DNA of 64,000 nucleotides from Gemmatimonadetes bacterium 2013_60CM_65_52 (GTDB lineage: Bacteria > Gemmatimonadota > Gemmatimonadetes > Gemmatimonadales > Gemmatimonadaceae). Below, piece after piece: positions 1 to 8,668 of the stretch. The notes beneath the pieces were generated by a model, which was given only the letters and a program-made list of their open reading frames with translations, searched no databases and was not told the DNA's origin. Position 1 is the stretch's first letter. Each line of letters starts with the position of its first letter. The translations under genes were made by a program, and so were the position numbers. The DNA is taken from NCBI GenBank assembly GCA_002215645.1, contig NGFI01000013.1:124001-188000 (forward strand), written 5' to 3'.

Positions 1-1
1 C

Positions 2-469
2 GTGGTGATTTACGTCGTTGCCGACATCGGTTCGGTCTATGGCGGATACCTGTCCGGCGCGATCATCAAACGAGGCTCGACGATCAACCGCGGACGGAAG
101 ACGGCGATGCTCATCGCCGCGTGCCTCATCGTCCCGACGATGATGGCGCCGTACATGGCGAGCATGTGGGGGGCGGTAGCATTGGTCAGTATCGCAGCCG
201 CATCGCACCAGTGGTGGTCGGCCAACATCTTCACGACGGCGAGTGACATGTTTCCCCGGCGCGCCGTCGCATCCATTGTCGGCTTCGGCGGCTTCGCTGG
301 CGCGATGGGCGGCGTAATCTTTCAGCGCACCGTCGGCTATCTGCTGCAACACGACCCGACGGCGTATCGCTACATCTTCATCTACTGCGGCTCGATCTAC
401 GTGATCGCACTGGGGCTCATTCACCTCATCGTGCCGCGTATGACGCCCGCGAAGCTCGACGGCGCGTGA
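2..469 (+). CDS. MFS transporter, hexuronate/anion:cation symporter-like (5'-truncated)
   Basis: This is the C-terminal 155 residues of a major facilitator superfamily permease; the beginning lies before the window. Hydrophobic segments around residues 2-24, 34-70, 88-110 and 123-146 fit the last helices of a 12-helix carrier. Between them is the charged loop typical of the family (RGSTINRGRKT), and the segment SHQWWSANIFTTASDMFPR resembles the conserved stretch of the ACS family (ExuT/GudP-type uronate and aldarate transporters). The next gene starts inside its stop codon (GTGA), and KduD and KduI follow, so uptake of a uronate or oligo-uronate product is the likely role. The substrate is inferred from neighbours. 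Confidence 0.85.
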   Translation: MVIYVVADIGSVYGGYLSGAIIKRGSTINRGRKTAMLIAACLIVPTMMAPYMASMWGAVALVSIAAASHQWWSANIFTTASDMFPRRAVASIVGFGGFAGAMGGVIFQRTVGYLLQHDPTAYRYIFIYCGSIYVIALGLIHLIVPRMTPAKLDGA

Positions 470-1227
470 GCGGCAATCTCTTCTCGCTCGCGGGAGCACG
501 CGCCCTCGTCACGGGCGCAAGCCGCGGCCTCGGCAAGGCGATGGCCGTGGCACTAGCCGATGCCGGCGCCGACGTCGTGTGCGCGAGCTCGCGAGCCGGT
601 GGAGCTCTGGCAACCACCAAGGCGATCTCCTCGCGCGGACGCAAAGCGTGGGAGGTGGTCGGCGACGTGGGTGATCGCACCGCTCTCGCAGAGATGATGG
701 CCGAGGTCGATCGAACAGGCCACGTCGACATCCTCGTCAACAACGCGGGGACCATTCGTCGTGCTCCGGCGGCCGAATACTCGCTTGGCGACTGGGACGC
801 CGTTCTCCGAACGAACCTCGATGCCGCGTTCATCCTCTCACAGCACTTCGGCCGAGCGATGATTGCGCGCGGAGCGGGAAAGATCATCAACGTCGCGTCG
901 CTCCTGTCCTTCAGCGGCGGAATCACCGTTCCCGCCTACACCGCGAGCAAACATGCGGTCGCGGGACTGACCAAGGCGCTCGCCAACGAGTGGGGCGCGA
1001 AAGGCGTGCAGGTCAACGCAATCGCACCTGGATATTTCCGCACGGACAACACCGAGGCGCTCCAGAACGACCCCGTGCGGTCGGAGCAGATCGGCGTGCG
1101 CATTCCCGCGAACCGTTGGGGCGAGCCGTCGGACATGGCCGGCGCGGTCGTCTTCCTTGCCTCACGCGCGAGCGACTACGTGAATGGACACGTTCTCGTC
1201 GTGGACGGCGGCTGGATGGCTCGCTGA
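466..1227 (+). CDS. kduD: 2-dehydro-3-deoxy-D-gluconate 5-dehydrogenase (KduD), SDR family
   Basis: Short-chain dehydrogenase of 253 residues, the normal KduD length. Visible motifs are the cofactor loop TGASRGLG (16-23), NNAG (92-95), the catalytic Ser in NVASLLSFSGG (about 142-152) and YTASK with Tyr158 and Lys162. KduD reduces 2,5-diketo-3-deoxygluconate to 2-keto-3-deoxygluconate after KduI in breakdown of unsaturated galacturonate from pectin. The start is a GTG that overlaps the stop of the transporter by four bases, indicating translational coupling. Many SDRs look alike, but the run ASLLSFSGGI and the adjacent kduI make this assignment firm. Expected to be cytosolic, using NAD(P)H. 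Confidence 0.88.
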   Translation: MSGNLFSLAGARALVTGASRGLGKAMAVALADAGADVVCASSRAGGALATTKAISSRGRKAWEVVGDVGDRTALAEMMAEVDRTGHVDILVNNAGTIRRAPAAEYSLGDWDAVLRTNLDAAFILSQHFGRAMIARGAGKIINVASLLSFSGGITVPAYTASKHAVAGLTKALANEWGAKGVQVNAIAPGYFRTDNTEALQNDPVRSEQIGVRIPANRWGEPSDMAGAVVFLASRASDYVNGHVLVVDGGWMAR

Positions 1228-1262
1228 ACTGATCCAACGACGAACTCTGAATCAACAGGATC

Positions 1263-2087
1263 ATGCACTTTCTCCCCGACGCCCACCGCACGAAGTCGAT
1301 GTCGACCGAGGAGCTCCGCGCGAGCTTCCTCGTGCAGGGTCTCTTCGTGCCTGGAGAGATCAACCTGCGACAAATCGATCTCGACCGCGTGGTGCTTGGT
1401 GGCGTCGTTCCCACGTCCGCTCCGCTCGATCTTCCGAACCCCGCCGAGCTTCTCGCGCAGTTCTTTTGTGAGCGGCGCGAGCTGGGTGTATTGAACATCG
1501 GCGGTGCAGGAACCGTGACGGTGGACGGTGCCAGCTACGCGCTGGGTAACAAGGATCTCGTCTACGTGTCGCGCGGAAGTCGCGCTGTCTCGTTCGCCAG
1601 CGACGACGCGTCGGCACCAGCGCGCTTCTACCTGGTGAGCTATCCCGCGCACGCGGCGCATCCGACCGCGAGAGTGACCAGCGCGGACGTGCAGGCCGGC
1701 GAGATCGGATCGGCAGAGCAGGCCAACCGCCGGCGCATCGCGCGCTACGTCCACTCCGGCGGCGTGAAGAGCGCGCAGCTCGTCATGGGCGTGACTGTGC
1801 TGGCAACCGGCAGCGTATGGAACACCATGCCTGCGCACACGCACGACCGGCGCACCGAAGTCTATCTGTATTTCGATCTCCCGCGGGACGCCATCATATT
1901 CCACCAGCTCGGTGAGCCGACCGAGACGCGCCATCTCATCGTGCGGGATGGCGAAGTCGCCCTCTCTCCCGGCTGGTCGATTCACGCCGGCTGCGGCACC
2001 ACGAACTACTCCTTCTGCTGGGCCATGGGCGGCGAGAATCAGGATTACGCCGACATTCAGCCCGTGAACATGAACACTCTTCGCTGA
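1263..2087 (+). CDS. kduI: 5-dehydro-4-deoxy-D-glucuronate isomerase (KduI)
   Basis: Cupin-fold isomerase of 274 residues (E. coli KduI is 278). It converts 4-deoxy-5-ketouronate to 2,5-diketo-3-deoxygluconate, the substrate of KduD. The zinc site is complete: His192 and His194 in MPAHTHDRRTE, Glu199 in the same motif, and His241 in GWSIHAGCG. The C-terminal stretch MGGENQDYADIQPV is typical of the family. It begins 35 bases after kduD and is followed three bases later by the DUF4861 gene, so all four genes probably share one transcript. ATG start. Confidence 0.95.
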   Translation: MHFLPDAHRTKSMSTEELRASFLVQGLFVPGEINLRQIDLDRVVLGGVVPTSAPLDLPNPAELLAQFFCERRELGVLNIGGAGTVTVDGASYALGNKDLVYVSRGSRAVSFASDDASAPARFYLVSYPAHAAHPTARVTSADVQAGEIGSAEQANRRRIARYVHSGGVKSAQLVMGVTVLATGSVWNTMPAHTHDRRTEVYLYFDLPRDAIIFHQLGEPTETRHLIVRDGEVALSPGWSIHAGCGTTNYSFCWAMGGENQDYADIQPVNMNTLR

Positions 2088-2090
2088 CCG

Positions 2091-3263
2091 GTGATGCGTC
2101 TCTCCCGTCTCCTCGCCGCTCTTGCCGTGACGCTCGCGGCCCGGCCCACGCCGGCTCAAGCGCCGGCCCATGTGACGCTGCGCGTCGAGAATCCACTCGC
2201 GATCACGAGGCGCGACGAAACAGTATCGGTGCCATGGACCGAGGTGATGTCTCGACTCGCCGGTGTCACTCCGACGACTGTTCGTGTGCGGGATGCGGAG
2301 GGTCGAGAGATTCCTTCGCAGGTAGTGGACAACGAGGGCGTCGGTACACCGGACGCACTCATCTTCCAGGGCGACTTCCGTGAGAAGGAAGCGCGCCGCT
2401 TCACGGTGGAAGCCGCGGCGCCGTCGACGCCCTACGAGCCGAAAGTCGCGGTTCGCCACGATGATCCGCGCGACGACATGGCCTGGGAGAGCGATCGCGT
2501 CGCGTTCCGCATCTACGGCGAGGGACTGAAGAAGACACCGAACGCGATGTCGAGCAACGGCATCGACGTCTGGAACAAGCGCACGCGCAGTCTCATCGTC
2601 GAGAAGTGGTACACGACGGGTCACGACAACTATCACATCGACCGCGGCGAGGGCGCTGACTTCTACGACGTCGGCGAAACGCTCGGCAATGGCGGCGTGG
2701 CCGGGTGGGCGCGTGACACCATCTGGCGCGGCGACAACTTCAAGCATTGGCGCATCATCGCCACTGGTCCCATTCGCGCCGTGTTCGAGCTGAAGTACGA
2801 CCCGTGGAACGTGAACGGGAAGCAGATGGCCGAGGTGAAGCGCGTGTCCATCGACGCGGGATCAAACGTTTACAAAGCGACCAGCGTCTTCACGTCACCC
2901 TCGGGCGGCGAGCTTCCATACGTGATCGGCACCGTGAAGCGTAAGGGGATGGTTGGCGTGTTCAGCAACAACAATGCGTGGGCGTGGCTGACAGGCTGGG
3001 GCATTGTCGACCCGAAAAACGGAGGGCACGGCGAGATGGGGACCGCGGTGCTGCTCCCACGCGGCGCAGTGAGTGATTGGAAGGAGGCCTTCAATCACTA
3101 TTTCGCCGTCACCAAGGCGACATCGGGCAAACCTGTGGTCCACTACATCGGCGCAGGATGGACGGACAGCGGCGACTTCCCCACGCCGCAGTCCTGGTGG
3201 ACGTACCTCGACGCGGTCGCGCAGCGCATCGACCAGCCTGTACGGGTCACGATCCAGCGCTAA
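2091..3263 (+). CDS. DUF4861 family secreted protein
   Basis: A 390-residue protein with an N-terminal signal peptide (hydrophobic residues 4-20, then TPAQA before the likely cleavage site). The rest matches the general look of DUF4861 proteins, which in Bacteroidota and related bacteria sit in pectin and uronate clusters; recognisable runs include WYTTGHDNYH, DFYDVGETLGNGG and GEMGTAVLLP. GTG (2091) and ATG (2094) are both possible starts. No catalytic residues are assigned for this family, so the biochemical role is unknown. Its place directly after kduI suggests a periplasmic role in handling uronate-containing oligosaccharides. Its stop codon overlaps the stop of the converging GGDEF-EAL gene. 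Confidence 0.85.
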   Translation: MMRLSRLLAALAVTLAARPTPAQAPAHVTLRVENPLAITRRDETVSVPWTEVMSRLAGVTPTTVRVRDAEGREIPSQVVDNEGVGTPDALIFQGDFREKEARRFTVEAAAPSTPYEPKVAVRHDDPRDDMAWESDRVAFRIYGEGLKKTPNAMSSNGIDVWNKRTRSLIVEKWYTTGHDNYHIDRGEGADFYDVGETLGNGGVAGWARDTIWRGDNFKHWRIIATGPIRAVFELKYDPWNVNGKQMAEVKRVSIDAGSNVYKATSVFTSPSGGELPYVIGTVKRKGMVGVFSNNNAWAWLTGWGIVDPKNGGHGEMGTAVLLPRGAVSDWKEAFNHYFAVTKATSGKPVVHYIGAGWTDSGDFPTPQSWWTYLDAVAQRIDQPVRVTIQR

Positions 3264-5059
3264 CGGCGCGGTGTGACAGATGGAACGTGGCCGTTGGTAC
3301 GTCCCGGAGCTCGTGTCGTCTCCGCGAGAAGTGCACGGGCTGCCCCATTCGTATTTGGCATCCCGAAGTGGTTGCCCTGCACGTAACTGAGGTTCTCCAT
3401 CGTCGCGAGCACCTCCGCCTGCTCGCGTGTCTCCACACCCTCGGCCACGACACCAAGGCCGAGCGCTCTGGCAAATGCGCCGATCGTGCTGACCATGGCG
3501 CGCGATTCCTCGTCCGCCGTCACACCGGCGATGTACGAACGATCGATCTTGATTGCCGTCAGCGGCATGCGTCGCAACACACTGAGCGACGTATAGCCCC
3601 GCCCGAACCCGTCCATCTGAATCTGCACGCCGAGCTCACGGAGCCTGCGCAGCGCCGGAATCGCGTGCTCGGCGTTGGCCGTCATCGCCGCCTCGCTCAT
3701 CTCGATCACGAGACACGCCGGCGGTAAATCATGGCGCTTCAGCGCCTCTTCCACGGACGCGGTAAATCCCGGATCGACGATCTCCCGATCCGTGAGATTG
3801 ATGGACACGCAGACCGGCATTGCGTCGGGATAATCGCGCCGCCACTCCGCGAGCTGCGCGCACACCTCGTTCAGCATCCAGCGTCCGACGAGGACGATCA
3901 GCCCCGATTCGTCCGCGTCGTCCACGAACTCGGCCGCCGACAACACGCCCCGAACGGGATGATGCCAGCGCACGAGTGCCTCGAACCCGCGGAGACGCTT
4001 CTCCTTCACGTCGAAGATTGGCTGATACGCCACGTGCAGCTCACCGCGCCGCAGCGCGTACGCGAGCTCGGACTGTACGCGCAGGCGGTCCACGGCCTTC
4101 CGATGAAACCGCTCGTCGTACACCACCGTGCGGGCGCCGCCCTGCCGCTTCGCGTCGTACATGGCCGCATCCGCGTCGTTGAGCAGCTCGCCCGCCTTCG
4201 CGAGCTCGTCGCCGTAGACGCGCACGCCGATGCTGAGCGAGGTGAACACGTCACGCCCTGTGAGCGGCACCAGCGCGCGCATGACCTCGTGCATCGCTTC
4301 GGCGAGACGCATCACCTCATCTTCATCCAGAATGGAGTCCAGCAGGATCACGAACTCGTCGCCGCCGACGCGCGCGAGGAGGTCGTCGTCGCCCAACACG
4401 GCTTTGATGCGCTCGACGCTCGCGCGGAGCAATGCATCGCCAGTCGCATGACCGAGGCGGTCGTTTACCTGCTTGAAGCGGTCCAGGTCGACGAACAGCA
4501 CTGCGAAACGCGGCAGCGGCCTCTTCACGGCACGCGCGATCCTCGCCGTCAGCCGCTCGGCCAGGGCGAGACGATTGGGAAGAGACGTCAACGCATCGCG
4601 GCGCGCATCATCGCGGAGCTGGAGCTCATTGCGCTTCCGCTCGTCCACGTCCGCCAACGACCCGCCGAGCAGCGAGAGCGTGCCGTCGGGCTCCCGTCGC
4701 GCGCGCATGCGAACGAGCGTCCACCGAATGGCGCCGCTCACGGTGACGACACGCAGCTCCACTTCCGCGTGCGTCAGCGTGCCGCGAACGACCTGCGCAA
4801 CGGCGCGCTGCAGCGATGCGACGTCGGCGGAATGCACGTGCCGCTGCACGAGCGTGCCATCGACGGGGACGTCACCCTGGCCGTAACCGAGCAGCTCCAG
4901 TGCGCGCGGTGAGAGGCACACTTCGTCCGTCGCGATGTCGAAGTACCAGAGCGCCTCGATGGAAGCGGACGCTGCCACCTCCCACGCCTCGTGCTCACCC
5001 GAGGTGCGTACCGTTGAAACCGGTGTCGAATACGGCCGCAGTGTCGGCTCTGCGAGCAT
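3260..5059 (-). CDS. PAS-GGDEF-EAL cyclic-di-GMP protein with altered EAL site
   Basis: A 599-residue cytosolic protein with no membrane segment: PAS-like domain (about 30-145), GGDEF (about 150-315) and EAL (about 330-580). The cyclase signature is intact (RVGGDEF, 230-236), but the usual RxxD inhibitory site upstream reads GDDD, so product inhibition may be lost. In the phosphodiesterase half, EAL (360-362), the Asn in SINLT, IEMSE, Lys504 in IKID and AEGVE are present, yet the metal-binding DDFG motif reads DGFG at 483-486. Loss of the second Asp should weaken or abolish hydrolysis. Net activity may therefore be synthesis of c-di-GMP. It lies 25 bases downstream of the aldehyde dehydrogenase gene on the same strand, probably co-transcribed. 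Confidence 0.93.
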   Translation of the reverse strand: MLAEPTLRPYSTPVSTVRTSGEHEAWEVAASASIEALWYFDIATDEVCLSPRALELLGYGQGDVPVDGTLVQRHVHSADVASLQRAVAQVVRGTLTHAEVELRVVTVSGAIRWTLVRMRARREPDGTLSLLGGSLADVDERKRNELQLRDDARRDALTSLPNRLALAERLTARIARAVKRPLPRFAVLFVDLDRFKQVNDRLGHATGDALLRASVERIKAVLGDDDLLARVGGDEFVILLDSILDEDEVMRLAEAMHEVMRALVPLTGRDVFTSLSIGVRVYGDELAKAGELLNDADAAMYDAKRQGGARTVVYDERFHRKAVDRLRVQSELAYALRRGELHVAYQPIFDVKEKRLRGFEALVRWHHPVRGVLSAAEFVDDADESGLIVLVGRWMLNEVCAQLAEWRRDYPDAMPVCVSINLTDREIVDPGFTASVEEALKRHDLPPACLVIEMSEAAMTANAEHAIPALRRLRELGVQIQMDGFGRGYTSLSVLRRMPLTAIKIDRSYIAGVTADEESRAMVSTIGAFARALGLGVVAEGVETREQAEVLATMENLSYVQGNHFGMPNTNGAARALLAETTRAPGRTNGHVPSVTPRR

Positions 5060-5084
5060 TCCGAGTGGTGGGCGGGAAGCGATG

Positions 5085-7466
5085 CTACTCCCCGTAAGGA
5101 ATCCAGATATTCTTCACTTGAGTGGCTTCGCGCAGGAACTCACGGCCTTCACCGTCGTCGCGGGAGAACCAGTCCTTCGGTTCCCACGTCGCCCACGTCC
5201 GTTTCATGTTCCCCGCGCTCGCAAGCTCCACCGCACGCACGCCGTCGCGCGTGCCGAAGTACCACACCGCGTCCACGTCGTCGTGGTCCGCGAGCGTCGC
5301 CACGAGTATGTCGCGCGCACCCGTGACGATGTTGATCACGCCGGCCGGGACGTCCGACGTCTCCAGCACCTGATAGAAGTCTGTCGCCGCGAGCGGCGCT
5401 GTCGGTGACGGCACAACGACGACCGTATTCCCCGTCGCGATTGCCGGTCCAACGAGCGACACGAGCCCCAGCAGCGGCGCGTCATCCGGGCATGCGAGCC
5501 CCATCACGCCGATCGGCTCGTTCATCGCGAGCGCGACACCCCGCAGCGGCACCTGATGCACCAGCCCGTCGTACTTGTCAGCCCACGCGCCGTAGGTGAA
5601 CAGGCGCGACACCGCCGCATCCACTTCTGCCTGGCCGTCGGCGCCGGTCATTGCCCGGATCCGCTCGGCGAATTCGTCGCTGCGCGCGGCAAGATTCTCG
5701 GCGATGAAATAGAGCACCTGTGCGCGTGCATGGCCTGTAGCCCTGGACCAGCCGGCGAGTGCGGCGTGCGCCGCCTCCACTGCGTTCCGGATGTCCTTGC
5801 GGTTTCCCTCGCCCACCTCGCCGATCGTCGTGCCATCGGGCGCGGTGACCTTGAGAGAATAGCCCGAATCGGGACGCGACTGCTTGCCGCCGACGTACAG
5901 CTTCGGGGTGCGGTCGATGAATGGCGCAGCGAACGCACCGGTCGAGCCGCGCGCTCGCGACGACGTCCGCTTCGGTCGCTCACTCGTGCGCCGCGCCGCT
6001 GCGCGATCCTTCTTGAGATATTCCCACATTCCTTCGCGGCCACCCTCTCGCCCAAACCCCGACTCGCGATAGCCGCCGAATCCCGCCGCGGCGTCGAAGA
6101 GATTCGTGGAATTGATCCATACCACGCCGGCCTTGATCTTCGGCGCAATGTCGAGCGCGAGGTTGATGCTCTCGCTCCACACACTGGCCGCGAGACCATA
6201 CGGCGTATTGTTCGCGAGAGCCACGGCCTCGCTGGGCGTGCGGAAGGTCATCGTCACCAGTACGGGGCCGAAAATCTCGATCTGCGCGATGGTGGACGAC
6301 GGCTGAACGTTCGTGAACAGCGTGGGTGGATAGAAGCAGCCGTCGCGAGGCACCGCCCAACTGGGCTGCCACATCTCCGCGCCCTCTTCCTTCCCCTTCT
6401 CGACGAGCGAGCGAATGCGCTCGAGCTGCACCGGCGCAACGATGGCGCCCATGTCCACCGCTTTGTCGAGCGGTGAACCGAGTCGCAGTGTCTCCATGCG
6501 CGCGCGCAGCTTGGCGATGAGCCGGTCCGCGATGCCTTCCTGCACGAGCAGACGCGAACCGGCGCAGCACACCTGTCCCTGATTGAACCAGATCGCGTCC
6601 ACGACGCCTTCGACCACCGAATCGAGATCAGCGTCCTCGAACACCACGAACGGAGACTTTCCTCCCAGCTCGAGCGACAACTTCTTGCCGGAGCCGGCCG
6701 TCGCCTTTCGAATGATGCGCCCGACCTCGGTGGACCCCGTGAACGCGATCTTGTCGATGTCGGGATGCTCGACGATCAGCTTTCCCGTTTCGCCGTCGCC
6801 AGTGAGGATGTTGAGCACCCCGGCAGGCAGACCGGCCGACGCGACAAGCTCGCCAAAGGCGATCGCCGTGAGCGGCGTGAATTCAGCAGGCTTGATGACG
6901 ATGGTGCAGCCCGCCGCCAGCGCAGGGGCAACTTTCCACGCCATCATGAGGAGCGGGAAATTCCACGGAATGATCTGTCCTACGACGCCCGCTCCGTGAT
7001 GACCCGCGAATTCACTCTCCATCAACTGCGCCCACCCGGCATGATGGTAGAGATGCCGCGCCACGAGCGGGACGTCGATGTCGCGCGTCTCGCGAATGGA
7101 TTTGCCGTTGTCCATCGACTCCAGTACGGCGAGCAGGCGCGCGTTGCGCTGCACCGCGCGAGCGAGCGCGTAGAGATGGCGCGCGCGTCCATGTCCGCCG
7201 AGTGCCTGCCATGGCTCCAGGGCGGCACGTGCGGCCTCTACCGCGGCATCCACGTCCTCCTTCGAGCCCTGCGACACGCGCGCGATGCGCTTGCCCGTCG
7301 CCGGATTCATTATCTCGAACGTCGACGCCGGCTTCGTCCACGTGCCATTGATGAAGTGCCCGAACGCCGACTCGTGCGCCTCGAGCCACTCCCGCACCGG
7401 ACGGTCCGCCTCCGGTGCTGGGCCATACTCCATCGTCTCGAATGCGTCTCTGACGGTGGTCGTCAT
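5085..7466 (-). CDS. ALDH16-like two-domain aldehyde dehydrogenase
   Basis: 793 residues made of two aldehyde-dehydrogenase domains. Domain 1 (about 35-490) has everything needed: IIPWNFP (165-171), Glu266 in ELGGK, and the catalytic Cys300 in NQGQVCCAGSR. Domain 2 (about 523-793) aligns with the ALDH fold at its start (LYVGGKQSRP, then PIGVMGLACPDDAPL) but has neither the ELGGK glutamate nor a catalytic cysteine and is shorter, so it is a pseudo-domain. This arrangement is that of the ALDH16 family, in which bacterial members keep an active first domain. The start is three bases after the stop of deoC, so the acetaldehyde or glyceraldehyde 3-phosphate released by DeoC is a plausible substrate source. 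The oxidised substrate itself is not shown by the sequence. Confidence 0.9.
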   Translation of the reverse strand: MTTTVRDAFETMEYGPAPEADRPVREWLEAHESAFGHFINGTWTKPASTFEIMNPATGKRIARVSQGSKEDVDAAVEAARAALEPWQALGGHGRARHLYALARAVQRNARLLAVLESMDNGKSIRETRDIDVPLVARHLYHHAGWAQLMESEFAGHHGAGVVGQIIPWNFPLLMMAWKVAPALAAGCTIVIKPAEFTPLTAIAFGELVASAGLPAGVLNILTGDGETGKLIVEHPDIDKIAFTGSTEVGRIIRKATAGSGKKLSLELGGKSPFVVFEDADLDSVVEGVVDAIWFNQGQVCCAGSRLLVQEGIADRLIAKLRARMETLRLGSPLDKAVDMGAIVAPVQLERIRSLVEKGKEEGAEMWQPSWAVPRDGCFYPPTLFTNVQPSSTIAQIEIFGPVLVTMTFRTPSEAVALANNTPYGLAASVWSESINLALDIAPKIKAGVVWINSTNLFDAAAGFGGYRESGFGREGGREGMWEYLKKDRAAARRTSERPKRTSSRARGSTGAFAAPFIDRTPKLYVGGKQSRPDSGYSLKVTAPDGTTIGEVGEGNRKDIRNAVEAAHAALAGWSRATGHARAQVLYFIAENLAARSDEFAERIRAMTGADGQAEVDAAVSRLFTYGAWADKYDGLVHQVPLRGVALAMNEPIGVMGLACPDDAPLLGLVSLVGPAIATGNTVVVVPSPTAPLAATDFYQVLETSDVPAGVINIVTGARDILVATLADHDDVDAVWYFGTRDGVRAVELASAGNMKRTWATWEPKDWFSRDDGEGREFLREATQVKNIWIPYGE

Positions 7467-7469
7467 GCG

Positions 7470-8513
7470 CTATACCATGGGATGACGGTGGGCTGCGGAG
7501 TAGCGCCCCGTGACGTAGTGCTCGAGCTGCCGTTCGATGTCGGTGAGCAGCGCGCTGGCGCCGAAACGGAAAAGGTCGGGTCTGAGCCACCGGTTCCCGA
7601 GCTCCTCCTTCATGAGATACAGATACTCGAGCGCGCTCTTGGCACTGCGAATGCCGCCCGCGGGCTTGTAGCCCACCGCATAACCCGTCTGCTCGAAGTA
7701 CTCGCGGATCATGCGCGCCATCACGAGGGAGAAGGGAAGGGTGGCGTTCACGCTCTCCTTCCCCGTACTCGTCTTGATGAAGTCCGTGCCCGCCATCATC
7801 GCCACCATGCTGGCCCGTGCCACGTTGCCGAGTGTGGCGAGCTCGCCAGTGGCGAGAATGGCCTTCATGTGCGCATCGCCGCAGGCGTTGCGGAACAATC
7901 GAACCTCATCATACAGCGCCTGCCAATTTCCGGTGAGCACGTGCGCGCGCGTGATGACGATGTCGATCTCGCGTGCGCCTGCCGCGACGGAGGCCCGGAT
8001 CTCTCGCACGCGCTCCTCGAGCGGACTCAACCCCGCCGGAAAGCCGGTCGAAACCGCGGCGACGGGAATCCCGGTGCCCGCGAGTGCCTCCACAGCGGTA
8101 GGCACAAGCGCGTGATAGACGCACACCGCACCCGTCGTGAGCCCCAGATCAGCCACACCGAGCGCCTCGGCGAGATCGGGCCGCAGCGGATGCGCGGCTT
8201 TTGCGCAGAGACGTTTGACGTTGCCGGGCGTGTCGTCGCCGGCCAGCGTCGTGAGGTCGATCAGTGTGATGGCACGTAGCAGCCAGCCGGCCTGCCACTG
8301 TTTCTTTACCGTCCGGCGGGTCGGAATCGTAGCCGCCCGGCGCTCCACCGCCGAACGGTTCACTCTCAGCCCGCGCACGATGTCGAGATCGAGCGGCGTG
8401 CCAGGATTCCGCTCGACATCGATGTCGGTGAGGTGCGTCGTGCGTCCGGAAGGAGCCGACGCCGGTGTGTCACTCCGCGCCAGCCGAAGCGCGGGTTCGG
8501 ATTTGGCCTGCAT
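7470..8513 (-). CDS. deoC: Deoxyribose-phosphate aldolase (DeoC)
   Basis: Class I aldolase that cleaves 2-deoxyribose 5-phosphate to acetaldehyde and glyceraldehyde 3-phosphate. Using the ATG at 8513 the protein has 347 residues, longer than E. coli DeoC (259) because of an N-terminal extension of about 80 residues. Catalytic residues are visible: Schiff-base Lys247 in FIKTSTGK, the second lysine Lys283 in VGYKPAGGIR, and Asp184 in EIDIVI. The reading frame stays open upstream to a codon at 8615, but that part looks unlike protein. The aldehyde dehydrogenase follows after three bases. Together they suggest use of deoxyribonucleosides or DNA as carbon source. Confidence 0.93.
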   Translation of the reverse strand: MQAKSEPALRLARSDTPASAPSGRTTHLTDIDVERNPGTPLDLDIVRGLRVNRSAVERRAATIPTRRTVKKQWQAGWLLRAITLIDLTTLAGDDTPGNVKRLCAKAAHPLRPDLAEALGVADLGLTTGAVCVYHALVPTAVEALAGTGIPVAAVSTGFPAGLSPLEERVREIRASVAAGAREIDIVITRAHVLTGNWQALYDEVRLFRNACGDAHMKAILATGELATLGNVARASMVAMMAGTDFIKTSTGKESVNATLPFSLVMARMIREYFEQTGYAVGYKPAGGIRSAKSALEYLYLMKEELGNRWLRPDLFRFGASALLTDIERQLEHYVTGRYSAAHRHPMV

Positions 8514-8668
8514 GGGATGCCTGACTGGGAAGCGCCTGCGGTGTACGTCGCCGCACCGGCAATCTATGGTAGGCGGGCGCAGGGGACCATGAGGCTCATG
8601 CCCCTCGCGCACCATGCCGACACTCTTTACCGTAGTTCGGCCCTCCCCTGCGCCGTCGTCCGTCCCCC

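Noticed and set aside
1176-2747. Minus-strand frame of 523 codons
   Set aside because: It lies antisense to kduD, kduI and DUF4861, which have clear domain evidence; high-G+C DNA produces such shadow frames.
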